Positions 8,078 through 17,456 are shown, numbered from the stretch's first letter. The stretch is DNA of 64,000 nucleotides from Pseudoselenomonas ruminantium (GCA_015058625.1 SVCA01000006.1:62001-126000), one strand, 5' to 3'. The notes: a model not told the origin generated them from the sequence alone. Program-made: numbers and translations.

Positions 8078-11000
8078 ATGTTGAAGGATATTACGATAAA
8101 ATCATTGGCCAGTGATACGGTGTATAAACGGGGGCTTGATTATTACCGTGAAAGAGTCGTGGACGATTTGACGGCTCTAAATGAGGCCAAAACGGAATGG
8201 CAGGCCTATGTTTATGGTTCGGAGAATTACGAAGTCTATATAAAGCTCAACCGGCGGGGAGACAATGTGGAGGAATACGACTGTGACTGCCCCGCAGCCA
8301 AGCAGTATCTTGGTGCCTGCAAACATGTGGTGGCGACGCTTTTGGCCATTCAGGATGAGCAGGAGATGGACCTGCCCCGCAGTTTGTCCGCTGAATTTGC
8401 CAAATTGGGCGTGACCACGGGCCGCAATATGCTGAAGCAGAAGGAAAAGGAGCAGCAGGAACGGCAGAGCCTGGCCAGCCAGAGGATGTTTTCTTTTTTC
8501 CGGGAAGCAGCGGAGGCAGATAAGGCAAGGATAACCGTGGGACAGGCGGAGTACGCCCATCTTGTTCCCCGTCTCTTTGTGGATGAATACTATGGCACCT
8601 ACAAGCGGTGGCTGGAGTTCCGTTTCGGGCTGGATAAACTCTATGTGGTGAAAAATGCGGCATCCTTTGTGGAGGCCATGGAAAAGGGTGAGGACTGGCA
8701 GCTCGGCACGAAGAACAAGGTGAATCTTTCGCAGGTGCATTGGGGCGATGAACAGTCGGCACAAATCTATGCACTGCTCCAAAAATATTACCGCACGGAA
8801 CAGGGGATGTTTGCGGCAGGTTCGACCAATCGTTATTACTATATGAGTTATCATTCCTATCTCTTTGACCAGAAGCAGTTCCGCCTCTCGGAGGATGCTC
8901 TGGCCGAGTTTCTGGCCATTATGGGCGACAGTCCCTTTGAATTGCGCCTGAACGGGGCCGAAATAGAAACGGTGCAGGCGGTGCAGGGCAATCCCCATAT
9001 TGAACTGGAATTGCAGGAAAAGGAGGGCTACGGTGAACTCTTGGTCAGTGATGCGGAAATTGTGCCCTTGGATGAATCCTGCCGTTTCGTGTATCAGGAA
9101 GGAAAGATTTTCCAGACGGAGAAAAAATTTGCCCAAGGGTTACAGCCGCTTTTGCGCACTTTTGAAGCGGCGGAAACGGTCAAAATCCGGCCGCAGGATA
9201 TGACGGCATTCTTCGGTCAGGTGCTGCCCCAGATAGAAAAGGCGGCCGAGATTAAGATTGCGCCGAAGTTTATGGAAGAATATGTGGTGCATCCGCTGAC
9301 GGCGGAGCTCTATATCGACTACGAAGGGGATGGCATTGCGGTGCGTCCCAAGTTCGCCTATGGGGATGCGGTGTTCAATCCGCTGGTGGAAACGGAGCCG
9401 CCACTGCGGGATGGACGCAAACTGGTACGGGACGAGCAAAAGGAGCAGGAAGTCATTCTGCGGCTCACTCACTACGGCTTCAAGAAGAAGCGGGACCAGA
9501 TGGTACAGCGGGATGAGGAAAAGAGCTATGAGTTTTTGACCGAGGAACTGCCGAATCTTCCCGAGTGGGTGGATGTGTTCTACTCCGATGCCTTTGCCAA
9601 TCGTCCGGTGCGTCCCATGCCCAAGGTTACGGCGGGGGTCAGTGTCAACGATTCCGATTTGCTGGAAGTGACCTTTAACGCCAAGGATTTGGACTTCAAT
9701 GAACTCATGGAGATTCTCGACTCCTATCGGCAGAAGCGCAAATACCACCGCCTGAAGGACAAGAGCTTTATCACCTTGGGCGACCAGCAGATGCAGGCCA
9801 TTGCCGATTTCGTGGACAATACGGGCATTGACAAAGCACAGGCCGATGGCATGAGAGTGGAACTGCCCATGAGTCAGGCCATGTACCTGGATGAACTGGC
9901 GCGGGAGGACGAGGCCCTGCGCCTTGAGCGCAGCAGGGCGTTCCGCGCCATTGTGCGGGATATCCGCCATCCCGAGGATAGTGAGGTGGATGTCCCGGCA
10001 AGCCTCAAGGGGGTACTGCGCGATTATCAGGTGACGGGCTTTAACTGGCTGTCCAATCTCTCCGCCTATCATCTGGGCGGGATACTGGCCGATGACATGG
10101 GGCTGGGAAAAACCCTGCAGGTCATTGCCTTCCTGCTCGCCAAGCAGAATTATCAGGAACCGCCTTCGCTGGTGGTCGCTCCGACTTCGCTGATGTATAA
10201 CTGGCTGGAAGAAATTGAGCGCTTTGCCCCACAGCTGAAGGCAGCCGCCGTAGCGGGCACTAAGGCCGAACGGGAAAAAATTCTCGCGGAAGCTGATGCC
10301 AGCTATGATGTGCTGATTACCACCTATAATATGCTCAAGCGCGATATCGCCATGTACGAAAAACGCCGTTTCTGCTATGCCTTCCTCGATGAAGCACAGC
10401 ACATCAAAAATCCCACCACGCAAAACGCGCGGGCGGTGAAAAAACTCAAGACCAGCGGTTATTTTGCGCTGACGGGTACGCCGATTGAAAACACATTGAC
10501 GGAACTTTGGTCGATTTTTGATTTCCTTATGCCGGGGTATCTGCTTTCGCACAAGAAATTCAAGGACCGCTACGAAACGCCCATTGTGCGGGAGCAGGAC
10601 GAGCGCAGCTTAAAAGACCTCAAGCGCCATGTGATGCCCTTTATCCTGCGGCGCATGAAAAAGGATGTGCTCACGGAACTGCCCGACAAGGTGGAGCGCA
10701 AGATGGTAAGTTCCATGACACCCAAGCAGGAAAAGGTTTATCAGGGCTGGTTTCTCAAAAGTCAGAAGGAGTTTGCCGAGCAGATGGCGGCAGGGGAGGA
10801 CAGCCGCATCAAGATACTGGCTATCCTCACGCGCCTGCGGCAGATTGCCTGCGACCCGGCAATGTTCTTAGAGGGCTATACGGGCGGTTCCGGCAAGCTC
10901 GACCAATTGGAAGAAGTTGTCAGCGATGCCGTGGAGGGCGGCCACCGTATTTTGATTTTCTCCCAGTTCACCACCATGCTTGCCCATATCGGTGAACGGC

Positions 11001-11401
11001 TCAAACAGCAGGGCATTGCCTATTATTATCTGGATGGCTCCACGCCGTCCTTGGAGCGCATTCGGCTGGTGAAGGCCTTTAATGAAGGGACAACCCCGGT
11101 ATTTTTGATTTCGCTCAAAGCGGGCGGCACAGGACTCAACCTCACGGGCGCGGATATGGTTATCCACTTTGACCCGTGGTGGAATCCCGCGGTTGAAGAC
11201 CAGGCCACTGACCGCGCCTACCGTCTGGGACAGAAAAATAACGTGCAGGTAATAAGGCTTTTGGCCAAGGGCACCGTAGAAGAAAAAATCTACGAGCTGC
11301 AGCAGAAGAAAAAATCCCTGATTGACCAGATGATACAGTCGGGCGAAAACTTCCTGTCCAAACTGACGGATGAGGAGATAAGAGAACTGTTCCAGAAATA
11401 A
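8078..11401 (+). CDS. SWIM zinc-finger SNF2-type DNA helicase/ATPase
   Basis: A 1107-residue SNF2/RapA-group ATPase. A SWIM-type zinc finger (CDCPAAKQYLGACKH) sits near residue 75. After a long middle region comes the motor: Walker A DDMGLGKT, DEAQ box, then helicase C with ILIFSQF, SLKAGGTGLNLTGAD and DRAYRLGQ. This layout is that of bacterial SWIM-SNF2 proteins, thought to remodel DNA-protein or RNA polymerase complexes; the target here is unknown. ATG 8078 has GGGAG ten bases upstream; a TTG at 8069 is too close to that site. Transcribed alone, followed by hairpin element A. Confidence 0.9.
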   Translation: MLKDITIKSLASDTVYKRGLDYYRERVVDDLTALNEAKTEWQAYVYGSENYEVYIKLNRRGDNVEEYDCDCPAAKQYLGACKHVVATLLAIQDEQEMDLPRSLSAEFAKLGVTTGRNMLKQKEKEQQERQSLASQRMFSFFREAAEADKARITVGQAEYAHLVPRLFVDEYYGTYKRWLEFRFGLDKLYVVKNAASFVEAMEKGEDWQLGTKNKVNLSQVHWGDEQSAQIYALLQKYYRTEQGMFAAGSTNRYYYMSYHSYLFDQKQFRLSEDALAEFLAIMGDSPFELRLNGAEIETVQAVQGNPHIELELQEKEGYGELLVSDAEIVPLDESCRFVYQEGKIFQTEKKFAQGLQPLLRTFEAAETVKIRPQDMTAFFGQVLPQIEKAAEIKIAPKFMEEYVVHPLTAELYIDYEGDGIAVRPKFAYGDAVFNPLVETEPPLRDGRKLVRDEQKEQEVILRLTHYGFKKKRDQMVQRDEEKSYEFLTEELPNLPEWVDVFYSDAFANRPVRPMPKVTAGVSVNDSDLLEVTFNAKDLDFNELMEILDSYRQKRKYHRLKDKSFITLGDQQMQAIADFVDNTGIDKAQADGMRVELPMSQAMYLDELAREDEALRLERSRAFRAIVRDIRHPEDSEVDVPASLKGVLRDYQVTGFNWLSNLSAYHLGGILADDMGLGKTLQVIAFLLAKQNYQEPPSLVVAPTSLMYNWLEEIERFAPQLKAAAVAGTKAEREKILAEADASYDVLITTYNMLKRDIAMYEKRRFCYAFLDEAQHIKNPTTQNARAVKKLKTSGYFALTGTPIENTLTELWSIFDFLMPGYLLSHKKFKDRYETPIVREQDERSLKDLKRHVMPFILRRMKKDVLTELPDKVERKMVSSMTPKQEKVYQGWFLKSQKEFAEQMAAGEDSRIKILAILTRLRQIACDPAMFLEGYTGGSGKLDQLEEVVSDAVEGGHRILIFSQFTTMLAHIGERLKQQGIAYYYLDGSTPSLERIRLVKAFNEGTTPVFLISLKAGGTGLNLTGADMVIHFDPWWNPAVEDQATDRAYRLGQKNNVQVIRLLAKGTVEEKIYELQQKKKSLIDQMIQSGENFLSKLTDEEIRELFQK

Positions 11402-11430
11402 GTTCTGTTCGTGGCTCGTAGTGCGTGGTG

Positions 11431-11633
11431 CGTAGGCGCGGGGCGGGTGCTTGTGCTTTCGCTTAGCCGTTTGGCTAAAATTATTTTTTGCCTTTCAATT
11501 CAGTATCCTGACCAGTCAAAACTCGCATTGCTCAAACAGTTGACTGGTCAAGATAAAACAGCGGAGGGCAAAAAAGGATTTCTTCACGCCAGACGGCAAA
11601 CGCTCCAGCCCAAGTACCCGCCCCGCGCCTACG
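11431..11633. repeat. Nested hairpin element A with conserved loop
   Basis: Three nested complementary arm pairs: outer 18 bp perfect (11431-11448 with 11616-11633), middle 9 bp (11484-11492 with 11567-11575) and inner 10 bp (11510-11519 with 11540-11549). The loop reads aactcgcattgctcaaacag. Between outer and middle arms is a small TTAGCC..GGCTAA hairpin. It begins 30 bp after the helicase stop. Elements B, C and D share its size and layout. Confidence 0.9.
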
Positions 11634-11657
11634 CGAAGGAACTACCGTGCGGATTGA

Positions 11658-11750
11658 TAAGCCTTCCCCTTGAGGAGGCGATGAAATCGCGGGAGTCCGG
11701 TTGGACTCCCCGGACAGTGCCCCGTTAGGGGCGGATGAGGTGATGGCTTA
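11658..11750. repeat. Short palindromic repeat with three small hairpins
   Basis: Bounded by short inverted ends (taagcc 11658-11663 and ggctta 11745-11750). Inside are three tight hairpins (gcgat/atcgc, gggagtcc/ggactccc, gcccc/ggggc). The beginning ccttccccttgagg and end ggatgaggtg resemble a dispersed intergenic repeat that I recall from many Firmicutes; that is from memory, not a search. Confidence 0.6.
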
Positions 11751-11817
11751 GTTCTTTTTATTGCAGGAATCATCAGTGGCTTTGACGAATTGGCAAGGGA
11801 GAAAGGATGTGGCAGTT

Positions 11818-12177
11818 ATGAGCGGCAATATTTTCGTATGTTATCCTCGCTGTACTACCTGCAAGAAGGCAGAGAAGTGGCTGGCGGAGCAGGGGATTGC
11901 GGTTACGGTGCGGGATATAAAGGAAGATAATCCCACGGAGAAGGAGCTGCGGCAGTGGCATGAGAAGAGTGGTCTGCCGTTGAAGCGATTCTTTAACACC
12001 AGTGGTTTGAAGTACAAGGAATTGGGGCTGAAGGACAAGCTCCCCGCAATGAGCGAGGATGAGCAGTACGCTCTGCTGGCTACGGATGGTATGCTGGTCA
12101 AGCGGCCTATATTGGTCAGTGAAAAAGGTGTGTTGGTGGGCTTTAAGGAAAAGGAATGGCTGGAAAAACTCGTATAA
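11818..12177 (+). CDS. ArsC/Spx/YffB-family thioredoxin-fold protein
   Basis: A 119-residue protein of the ArsC-like family. The N-terminus has CYPRCTTCKKAEKWL, giving a CxxC pair. Family features RDIKEDNPTEKELRQW and a central LKRFFNTSG segment follow, then KRPILVSEKGVLVGF, the usual cis-proline region. These proteins are either glutathione/thioredoxin-linked reductases or Spx-type RNA polymerase binders; length and the free-standing CxxC leave both open, and no arsenic genes are nearby. The ATG has AAAGGA ten bases upstream; an in-frame upstream extension lacks a ribosome site. Confidence 0.8.
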   Translation: MSGNIFVCYPRCTTCKKAEKWLAEQGIAVTVRDIKEDNPTEKELRQWHEKSGLPLKRFFNTSGLKYKELGLKDKLPAMSEDEQYALLATDGMLVKRPILVSEKGVLVGFKEKEWLEKLV

Positions 12178-12207
12178 AGGACTGCAAAATTTACTGAAAA
12201 ATATCCA

Positions 12208-12234
12208 TTAAGTATTTTCCTTTTTCGCCGATAG
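12208..12234 (+). promoter_or_regulatory. Sigma-28 (FliA/SigD)-type promoter
   Basis: TTAA at 12208-12211, a 15-base spacer and GCCGATAG at 12227-12234 match the flagellar sigma-28 consensus (TAAA-N15-GCCGATAA) closely. Transcription would begin near 12241, about 30 bases before the ATG of the coiled-coil gene, which rules out an ATG at 12236 as its start. Confidence 0.7.
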
Positions 12235-12271
12235 TATGAGTAGAGATACTTTTGGCAGGGAGGGAGAAGAA

Positions 12272-13237
12272 ATGGCAATGATTGCCCGCGTGGCAGAGAA
12301 TAAGCAGAACTTATTGCAGACGGAAACCGTCTGGCAGAAGATGCAGAAGGACAATTCCCCACAAAAGGAGAAGGAGGACACAGTAATCGGCAAGGCGGCG
12401 GAGGTCTACATCAGCAAAGAAGGGCGCAAGCTCAGCGAGGAGGCACTTGACCCTTTGACCCGCCTGTCGCAGACGGATTTTATGACGGACGCGGAAAAGC
12501 AGCTGTCCAAGCTCTGGCAAGAGGAACAGGACAAGGCCGAGTACAAGAAACAGGCGGCAGAGATTGAGGAGCGTCTGGCCAAAGATGCAGGGCTCACCGA
12601 CAAGGAACGGGAAGATTTGCAGGCCCAGGCGGATGAACTCAAGGAAAAGGGCATGACTTTGGATGATAAGCTCTATGCGCTCTATGACAAGAAAAATGGT
12701 ATCGAGAAGAATATTGCGGAAAATGACGGTAAGTATATGGCGGCGGATATTGCTGGCCTGCAAAAACAGATTGACCAGTTGAATCGGGAGATTTACAATG
12801 CTGCCGCTGACATAACCCGTGATGGGAAGATGAAAGATTTTCTGACACAGCAGGCGTTGAAGGAGCGGGCAGATTTGGGAATTGCTGCCAATAAAGCGAA
12901 GATTGCCAATGCGGAGTTGGAACTGCGGGACAGTGAGGCTTCCGTGACCACCCGCACGGCCGAACAGATACAGAAGCAGGCCGATGAAAACGGCAAGTAT
13001 CAGCCAACCGCTGTTGATGTAGTACAGGAGGCTGTAGAGGAAGGTAAGGCCAGAGCTGAGAAGGCCGAGGAAGAAACAGGTAAACTAGCTGACAAAGGCA
13101 GAGAATCAGCTCTCAATATGCAAAGCAATCTGGTGCAGGAAGCTAATCGTGCGGCAGACGCGGGAACGGATGAGAAAATCATCAATCACACGGAAGATAT
13201 CAAAAAGCTGACTATAGAAGATGCCCTGCAACGCTAA
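12272..13237 (+). CDS. Coiled-coil protein under a motility-type promoter
   Basis: A 321-residue highly charged protein, almost all helix-forming, with long heptad-like stretches rich in Glu, Lys, Gln and Ala (about 60-290). No signal peptide, membrane segment or known domain was recognised. The segment AAEVYISKEGRKLSEEA near residue 35 resembles a short motif found near the start of several flagellar accessory proteins, a loose resemblance only. ATG 12272 has GGGAGGGAG upstream. The sigma-28-type promoter suggests expression with late flagellar or chemotaxis genes. It has its own terminator. Function unknown. Confidence 0.75.
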   Translation: MAMIARVAENKQNLLQTETVWQKMQKDNSPQKEKEDTVIGKAAEVYISKEGRKLSEEALDPLTRLSQTDFMTDAEKQLSKLWQEEQDKAEYKKQAAEIEERLAKDAGLTDKEREDLQAQADELKEKGMTLDDKLYALYDKKNGIEKNIAENDGKYMAADIAGLQKQIDQLNREIYNAAADITRDGKMKDFLTQQALKERADLGIAANKAKIANAELELRDSEASVTTRTAEQIQKQADENGKYQPTAVDVVQEAVEEGKARAEKAEEETGKLADKGRESALNMQSNLVQEANRAADAGTDEKIINHTEDIKKLTIEDALQR

Positions 13238-13254
13238 AAAGAATAAAAGGAATT

Positions 13255-13284
13255 AACTGCTCTCCCAGTGAGGGCAGTTTTTTT
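13255..13284 (+). terminator. Terminator after the coiled-coil gene
   Basis: A 10-bp stem with one G-T pair (13255-13264 with 13270-13279 approximately) is followed by seven T residues. Confidence 0.85.
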
Positions 13285-13344
13285 ATTGCCATAACATAAA
13301 TTAAACAAATTGCACTCAATAATAAAAAAATAAAAACAGGACTT

Positions 13345-13373
13345 TTGCCGTATGAAATCGAATAGGATATATT
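13345..13373 (+). promoter_or_regulatory. Promoter of the rseC-rnf operon
   Basis: TTGCCG (13345-13350), a 17-base spacer and TATATT (13368-13373) form a sigma-A-type promoter directly before rseC. An A+T-rich stretch lies upstream. Confidence 0.6.
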
Positions 13374-13398
13374 GTGTGAGCCTCTGGAGGTGATGGAG

Positions 13399-13821
13399 AT
13401 GAAGCAGGAACAAGGTATTGTTTTGGAAACAGATGGCCAAACGGCGAAAATCAAAGTGGGGCGGCATGAAGAGTGCGGCTCCTGCGGAGCCTGCAGTGGC
13501 GCGCAGAATGTGGTGGTGGAAGCAGCCAACCCCTTGGGGGCGGAAGCAGGCCAGCGGGTGCGCTTTGAATTCCGGGAGGAAAATGTGTTGACCGGGGCTT
13601 TCGTGGTCTTTATCCTGCCCTTGATTTTCGGCGGGGTAGGCGCGGTAATTGGCCATTTTGTGGCACCGTGGCTTGATGCCACCGGCAGCCTGCCTTACGT
13701 TTTGGGGGCACTGGTGTTCTTCCTGATTGCCTTAGGACTGGTCAAGAAATTTGACCGGCGAGCGGCGCAGGATAAGGCGGCCAAACCTGTGATTATCGAG
13801 ATTTTGGATAATCAACAGTGA
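13399..13821 (+). CDS. rseC: RseC-family membrane protein, first gene of the rnf operon
   Basis: A 140-residue RseC/MucC-family protein. The N-terminal cytoplasmic part has the cysteine cluster CGSCGACSG (about 27-35); two membrane helices follow (about 72-92 and 100-120). In other bacteria RseC goes with Rnf/Rsx complexes and is linked to reducing SoxR or controlling RseA; its biochemical job is not settled. The ATG at 13399 has GGAGG eight bases upstream; an ATG two codons earlier is too close. It lies 39 bp before rnfC in the same direction. Confidence 0.85.
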   Translation: MKQEQGIVLETDGQTAKIKVGRHEECGSCGACSGAQNVVVEAANPLGAEAGQRVRFEFREENVLTGAFVVFILPLIFGGVGAVIGHFVAPWLDATGSLPYVLGALVFFLIALGLVKKFDRRAAQDKAAKPVIIEILDNQQ

Positions 13822-13860
13822 TTCATACAGATTTAGGAGAGTTATACAAGAGGTGATTGT

Positions 13861-15240
13861 ATGTTCGAAAGCTTTCTAGGGGGCATTCACCCCAAAGACG
13901 GCAAGGAACTGGCTAAAGATAAGCCAATCGAAGATATGCCGGTGCCGCAGGAACTCGTGGTTCCTATGGGCCAGCATATCGGTGCGCCCTGCACGCCGAC
14001 GGTCAAAGTGGGCGATGAAGTGAAGCGCGGCCAGCTTATCGGTACGAGTCCGGCGTTTATGCACGCCGATATTCATGCGCCGGTATCGGGCAAGGTGGTA
14101 AAAATCGAACCGCGCCCCCATTCTGGCATGGGCAGCTGCATGGCGGTGGTGATTCAAAATGACGGCAAAGATGAATGGGCTGACGGCCTGCCGCTCACGC
14201 GCAACTGGCAGACTATGGAGAATGAGGAAATTCTCGCGGCAATTCAATCTGCCGGTATCGTAGGCATGGGCGGGGCAACCTTCCCTGCCCATATCAAATT
14301 GAAGCCGAGCAAGCCTGTAGATATTTTGATTTTGAACGGTGCCGAATGTGAGCCGTATCTGACCGCTGACTATCGGCTGATGCTGGAGGAAGGCGCAAAG
14401 ATTATCACGGGCACGCAGATTCTGCAAAAGCTGTTGGGCGTCAAGCGCACGGTTATCGGCATTGAGGACAATAAGCCTGAAGCCATCAAGGCGATGGAGC
14501 GGGCGGCGAACGGCACGAACATTGAAGTGGCGGCCTTAAAGACCAAGTATCCGCAGGGCGCGGAGAAAATGCTGATTAAAGTCATCAGCGGCCGCGAGGT
14601 GCCGATGGGCGGCCTGCCCATGGATGTGGGCGCTGTGGTGCAGAATGTGGGCACGGTGGCGGCGATTGCCGATGCTGTGGAACACGGCCTGCCGTTGACC
14701 GAACGCATTACGACAGTGACGGGTGATGCCATCAAGGAGCCGAAGAACCTGCGTATCCGCATTGGCACACCCTATCAGGCAGCGATTGACTACTGCGGCG
14801 GCTTTGCAGCGCAGCCCAAGAAACTCATCGCGGGCGGCCCAATGATGGGCATGGCCCAGGCGACTGCAGAAGTGCCCGTGATGAAAGGATCTTCGGGCAT
14901 TTTGGCGCTGACGGCAGAAAAAGTTGACCACGGCCCGGAAATGAACTGCATTCGCTGTGGCAAATGCGTCAAGGCCTGTCCCATGGGGCTTGTGCCCTCC
15001 ATGCTCTCTATTTTGTCGGAGCGTCAGGCATACGAGGCCTGCCGTGATGAATACGGCCTGATGAATTGCGTGGAATGTGGCTGCTGTACCTTTGTTTGCC
15101 CGGCCAAGCGCAATATTGTGCAGTATATCAAGAATGCCAAATGCGTAATCCGGGCTGAGCAGATGAAGGCCAAAGCCGCGGCAGAGGCCAAGAAAAAAGC
15201 GCAGGAAGCAGCTGAGGCGAAGAAGGAGGCGGAAAGATGA
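13861..15240 (+). CDS. rnfC: Rnf complex subunit RnfC
   Basis: NADH-side subunit of the Rnf ferredoxin:NAD+ oxidoreductase, which couples electron flow to Na+ or H+ export. The 459-residue protein has a flavin/NADH-binding SLBB region (GMGGATFPAHIKL, LILNGAECEPYLTADYRL) and two 4Fe-4S motifs near the C-terminus (CIRCGKCVKACPMG and CVECGCCTFVCPAK). The tail is an Ala/Lys-rich helix. It overlaps rnfD by ATGA at 15237-15240. The gene order C-D-G-E-A-B is the one known in anaerobic Firmicutes. Confidence 0.97.
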   Translation: MFESFLGGIHPKDGKELAKDKPIEDMPVPQELVVPMGQHIGAPCTPTVKVGDEVKRGQLIGTSPAFMHADIHAPVSGKVVKIEPRPHSGMGSCMAVVIQNDGKDEWADGLPLTRNWQTMENEEILAAIQSAGIVGMGGATFPAHIKLKPSKPVDILILNGAECEPYLTADYRLMLEEGAKIITGTQILQKLLGVKRTVIGIEDNKPEAIKAMERAANGTNIEVAALKTKYPQGAEKMLIKVISGREVPMGGLPMDVGAVVQNVGTVAAIADAVEHGLPLTERITTVTGDAIKEPKNLRIRIGTPYQAAIDYCGGFAAQPKKLIAGGPMMGMAQATAEVPVMKGSSGILALTAEKVDHGPEMNCIRCGKCVKACPMGLVPSMLSILSERQAYEACRDEYGLMNCVECGCCTFVCPAKRNIVQYIKNAKCVIRAEQMKAKAAAEAKKKAQEAAEAKKEAER

Positions 15241-16259
15241 GTGAAGAAGCAGTAAAACAGGAAACAGCAAGCTCGCTGTTTACGGTTTCCGTATCTCCGC
15301 ATATTCGTGATGATGAAACCATCAGCCATATTATGTGGCAGGTCAATGCCGCACTTTTGCCCGCAGCCCTCTTTGCCGTCTGGTGGTTTGGTGTCCCCGC
15401 ACTTATTAATATGCTTGTCGGTGTGGTCTTTGCGGTGCTTGGTGAATATCTCTGGCAGAAGGGCATGCACCAGCCCATTACGGCCTTTGATGGCAGTGCC
15501 TGCATTACGGGCCTGCTGCTGGCTATGTCGATGTCTCCTGTATTGCCGCCTTATATGGTGGCTATTGGTTCTCTGCTGGCGGTTATCGTCGCCAAGCAGT
15601 CCATGGGTGGCTTGGGCTTTAATATCTTTAACCCTGCGCATATCGGACGCGCGGCACTTATGGTGTCCTGGCCCGTAGCGATGACGACCTGGACGAAGAT
15701 GGCGGATGCCAGCGGCGGCGTGGATGCCATGACCTCGGCAACGCCGCTCAATATTTTGAAAATGCAAGGCTATGATGCGCTGATTGCGACTTTTGGCAGT
15801 CAGTCAGACCTCTATTGGAATCTCTTTATCGGTACGCGCAATGGTTCGCTGGGCGAAACCAGCACGCTTTTATTGCTGCTTGGCGGGCTGTATCTTATTT
15901 GGAAAGGCTATGTCAACTGGCAGGTGCCGGTGACGATGATTGCTACGGTGGCAGTTCTTACCTGGATTTTTGGCCCCGCAGGGCTCTTTACCGGTGACCC
16001 GGTGTTCCATGTGATGGCAGGCGGGCTCATGCTTGGCGCCTTCTTTATGGCGACGGATATGGTGACGATTCCCATGACCATCAAAGGGCAGCTGATTTTT
16101 GCGGTGGGCGCAGGCGCGCTGACCGTACTGATTCGTCTGGTGGGCGGCTATCCCGAAGGGGTCTGCTATTCCCTGCTGCTGATGAATGCCGTGACACCGC
16201 TTATCGACAGGTTCTGCAAACCGCGTATCTTTGGGGCAGGGGGTGCAAATAATGGCTAA
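15237..16259 (+). CDS. rnfD: Rnf complex subunit RnfD
   Basis: Membrane subunit of Rnf with covalently bound FMN, 340 residues and about eight to ten helices. The segment DAMTSATPL holds the threonine that is flavinylated in this family (S/T-x-A-T). GSACITGLLLAMSMSP and NIFNPAHIGRAAL are typical conserved loops. The gene begins inside the rnfC stop and ends overlapping the start of rnfG, so translation is tightly coupled. Confidence 0.96.
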   Translation: MSEEAVKQETASSLFTVSVSPHIRDDETISHIMWQVNAALLPAALFAVWWFGVPALINMLVGVVFAVLGEYLWQKGMHQPITAFDGSACITGLLLAMSMSPVLPPYMVAIGSLLAVIVAKQSMGGLGFNIFNPAHIGRAALMVSWPVAMTTWTKMADASGGVDAMTSATPLNILKMQGYDALIATFGSQSDLYWNLFIGTRNGSLGETSTLLLLLGGLYLIWKGYVNWQVPVTMIATVAVLTWIFGPAGLFTGDPVFHVMAGGLMLGAFFMATDMVTIPMTIKGQLIFAVGAGALTVLIRLVGGYPEGVCYSLLLMNAVTPLIDRFCKPRIFGAGGANNG

Positions 16260-16815
16260 TGCAAATGAACATTCGACGTTCAAGATTGCCTTTAATTTGG
16301 CGGCGGCCTGCTTTATCTCCGGCATTGTCATCGGTTCGGTGTACTTTGTGACGGCCCCCGTGGCGGCGCAGAAAGCCGAGGAAATGAAACAGGAATCGAT
16401 GAAGTCGCTGGTGCCTGACGCGGAACACTTCACGGAAGTGGCTGACCATGAGGGCTGGTTTGCGGCGGAAAAAGGCGGTAAGGCTATGGCCTATATCGTG
16501 CCTGCGGAAAGCAAGGGCTATGGCGGCAAAATCAAAATGCTGGTGGCTGTGACGGCGGACAGCAAAGTCATTGATTTTTCGATTTTAGAGCATAACGAAA
16601 CGCCGGGGCTTGGCGACAACGCGCAGAAGCCCGAATTCCGGCAGATGTTTGCGGGGAAGGGTGCGGATAAGTTAGAAGTCACCAAAGACCCCGCCAATAA
16701 GGAAAACATTCAGGCCATGACCGGCGCGACGATTTCTTCCCGCGCCGTGACAAAAGGCGTGCGGGAAGCTGTGGAAGCGGTTGCCGCCTACAAGGCTGAG
16801 GGAGGTGCGAAGTGA
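16252..16815 (+). CDS. rnfG: Rnf complex subunit RnfG
   Basis: Periplasm-facing FMN-binding subunit of Rnf, 187 residues: one N-terminal membrane anchor (about 12-32) and an FMN-binding domain. AMTGATISSRAVTKGV carries the threonine flavinylated by ApbE in the family, and HNETPGLGDN is a conserved loop. The ATG at 16252 lies eight bases inside the end of rnfD and has a G-rich ribosome site (GCAGGGGG); an upstream in-frame ATG at 16231 has none. Confidence 0.95.
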   Translation: MANANEHSTFKIAFNLAAACFISGIVIGSVYFVTAPVAAQKAEEMKQESMKSLVPDAEHFTEVADHEGWFAAEKGGKAMAYIVPAESKGYGGKIKMLVAVTADSKVIDFSILEHNETPGLGDNAQKPEFRQMFAGKGADKLEVTKDPANKENIQAMTGATISSRAVTKGVREAVEAVAAYKAEGGAK

Positions 16816-17453
16816 TGAAGGAACATTGGCAAATATTCAGCAAGGGCCTTATTGCTGAAAATCCGATTTTCATTTTGGCACTGTCCTTGTGTCCGGCATT
16901 GGCTGTAACCACAACGGTCATCAATGGCTTGACCATGGGCCTTACCGTGACATTTGTCATCACCACCAATAATGTCGTGGTGTCCATCGTGCGCAAGTGG
17001 GTCAATCCCAAGGTGCGTGTGCCCGTGTATATCACCTCGATTGCCACGATTGTTACCGTGGCACAGCTCGTTTTGCAGGCTTATTTCCCTGTGCTCTATA
17101 AGGCTATGGGCATCTATCTGGCGCTTGTGGTGGTGTTCGCCATTATTTTGGCGCGGGCGGAGGTATTCGCCTCGAAGAACGGCGTTTGGAAATCTTTCTT
17201 GGACGGCTTTGGCATGGGCTGCGGTTTTACGCTCGCGATGCTCACGATTGCCGTTATTCGTGAACTCTTTGGCGCGGGTACCATTCTGGGCGTGCCTGTA
17301 TTCGGTGAGGGTTACAATCCCATGCTGATGATGATTCTGCCGCCGGGGGCTTTTATCCTGATTGGCTATCTCGTAGCGGCCTGCAAGACATGGAATGCCA
17401 AGCAGGAAGAAAAGGCCCGCTTGGCTGAGTTAAAAGCAGGAAAGGAGGCCTAA
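16815..17453 (+). CDS. rnfE: Rnf complex subunit RnfE
   Basis: Integral membrane subunit of Rnf, 212 residues, six predicted helices, related to RnfA and NqrD/E. The conserved NPIFILALSLCPALAVTTT segment carries the cysteine that helps hold the membrane 2Fe-2S centre in this family. The ATG overlaps the rnfG stop (TGATG) with GGAGG nine bases upstream. The last 20 residues are a charged cytoplasmic tail. Confidence 0.95.
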   Translation: MKEHWQIFSKGLIAENPIFILALSLCPALAVTTTVINGLTMGLTVTFVITTNNVVVSIVRKWVNPKVRVPVYITSIATIVTVAQLVLQAYFPVLYKAMGIYLALVVVFAIILARAEVFASKNGVWKSFLDGFGMGCGFTLAMLTIAVIRELFGAGTILGVPVFGEGYNPMLMMILPPGAFILIGYLVAACKTWNAKQEEKARLAELKAGKEA

Positions 17454-17456
17454 CTC

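Noticed and set aside
9140..10552. 470-codon minus-strand frame inside the SNF2 helicase gene
   Set aside because: Antisense shadow of a well-supported gene; no domain, no ribosome site, His/Gln/Arg-rich composition typical of reverse frames.
11411..11728. 105-codon plus-strand frame after the helicase
   Set aside because: It runs through the nested hairpin A and the next repeat; its sequence is explained by the inverted repeats.
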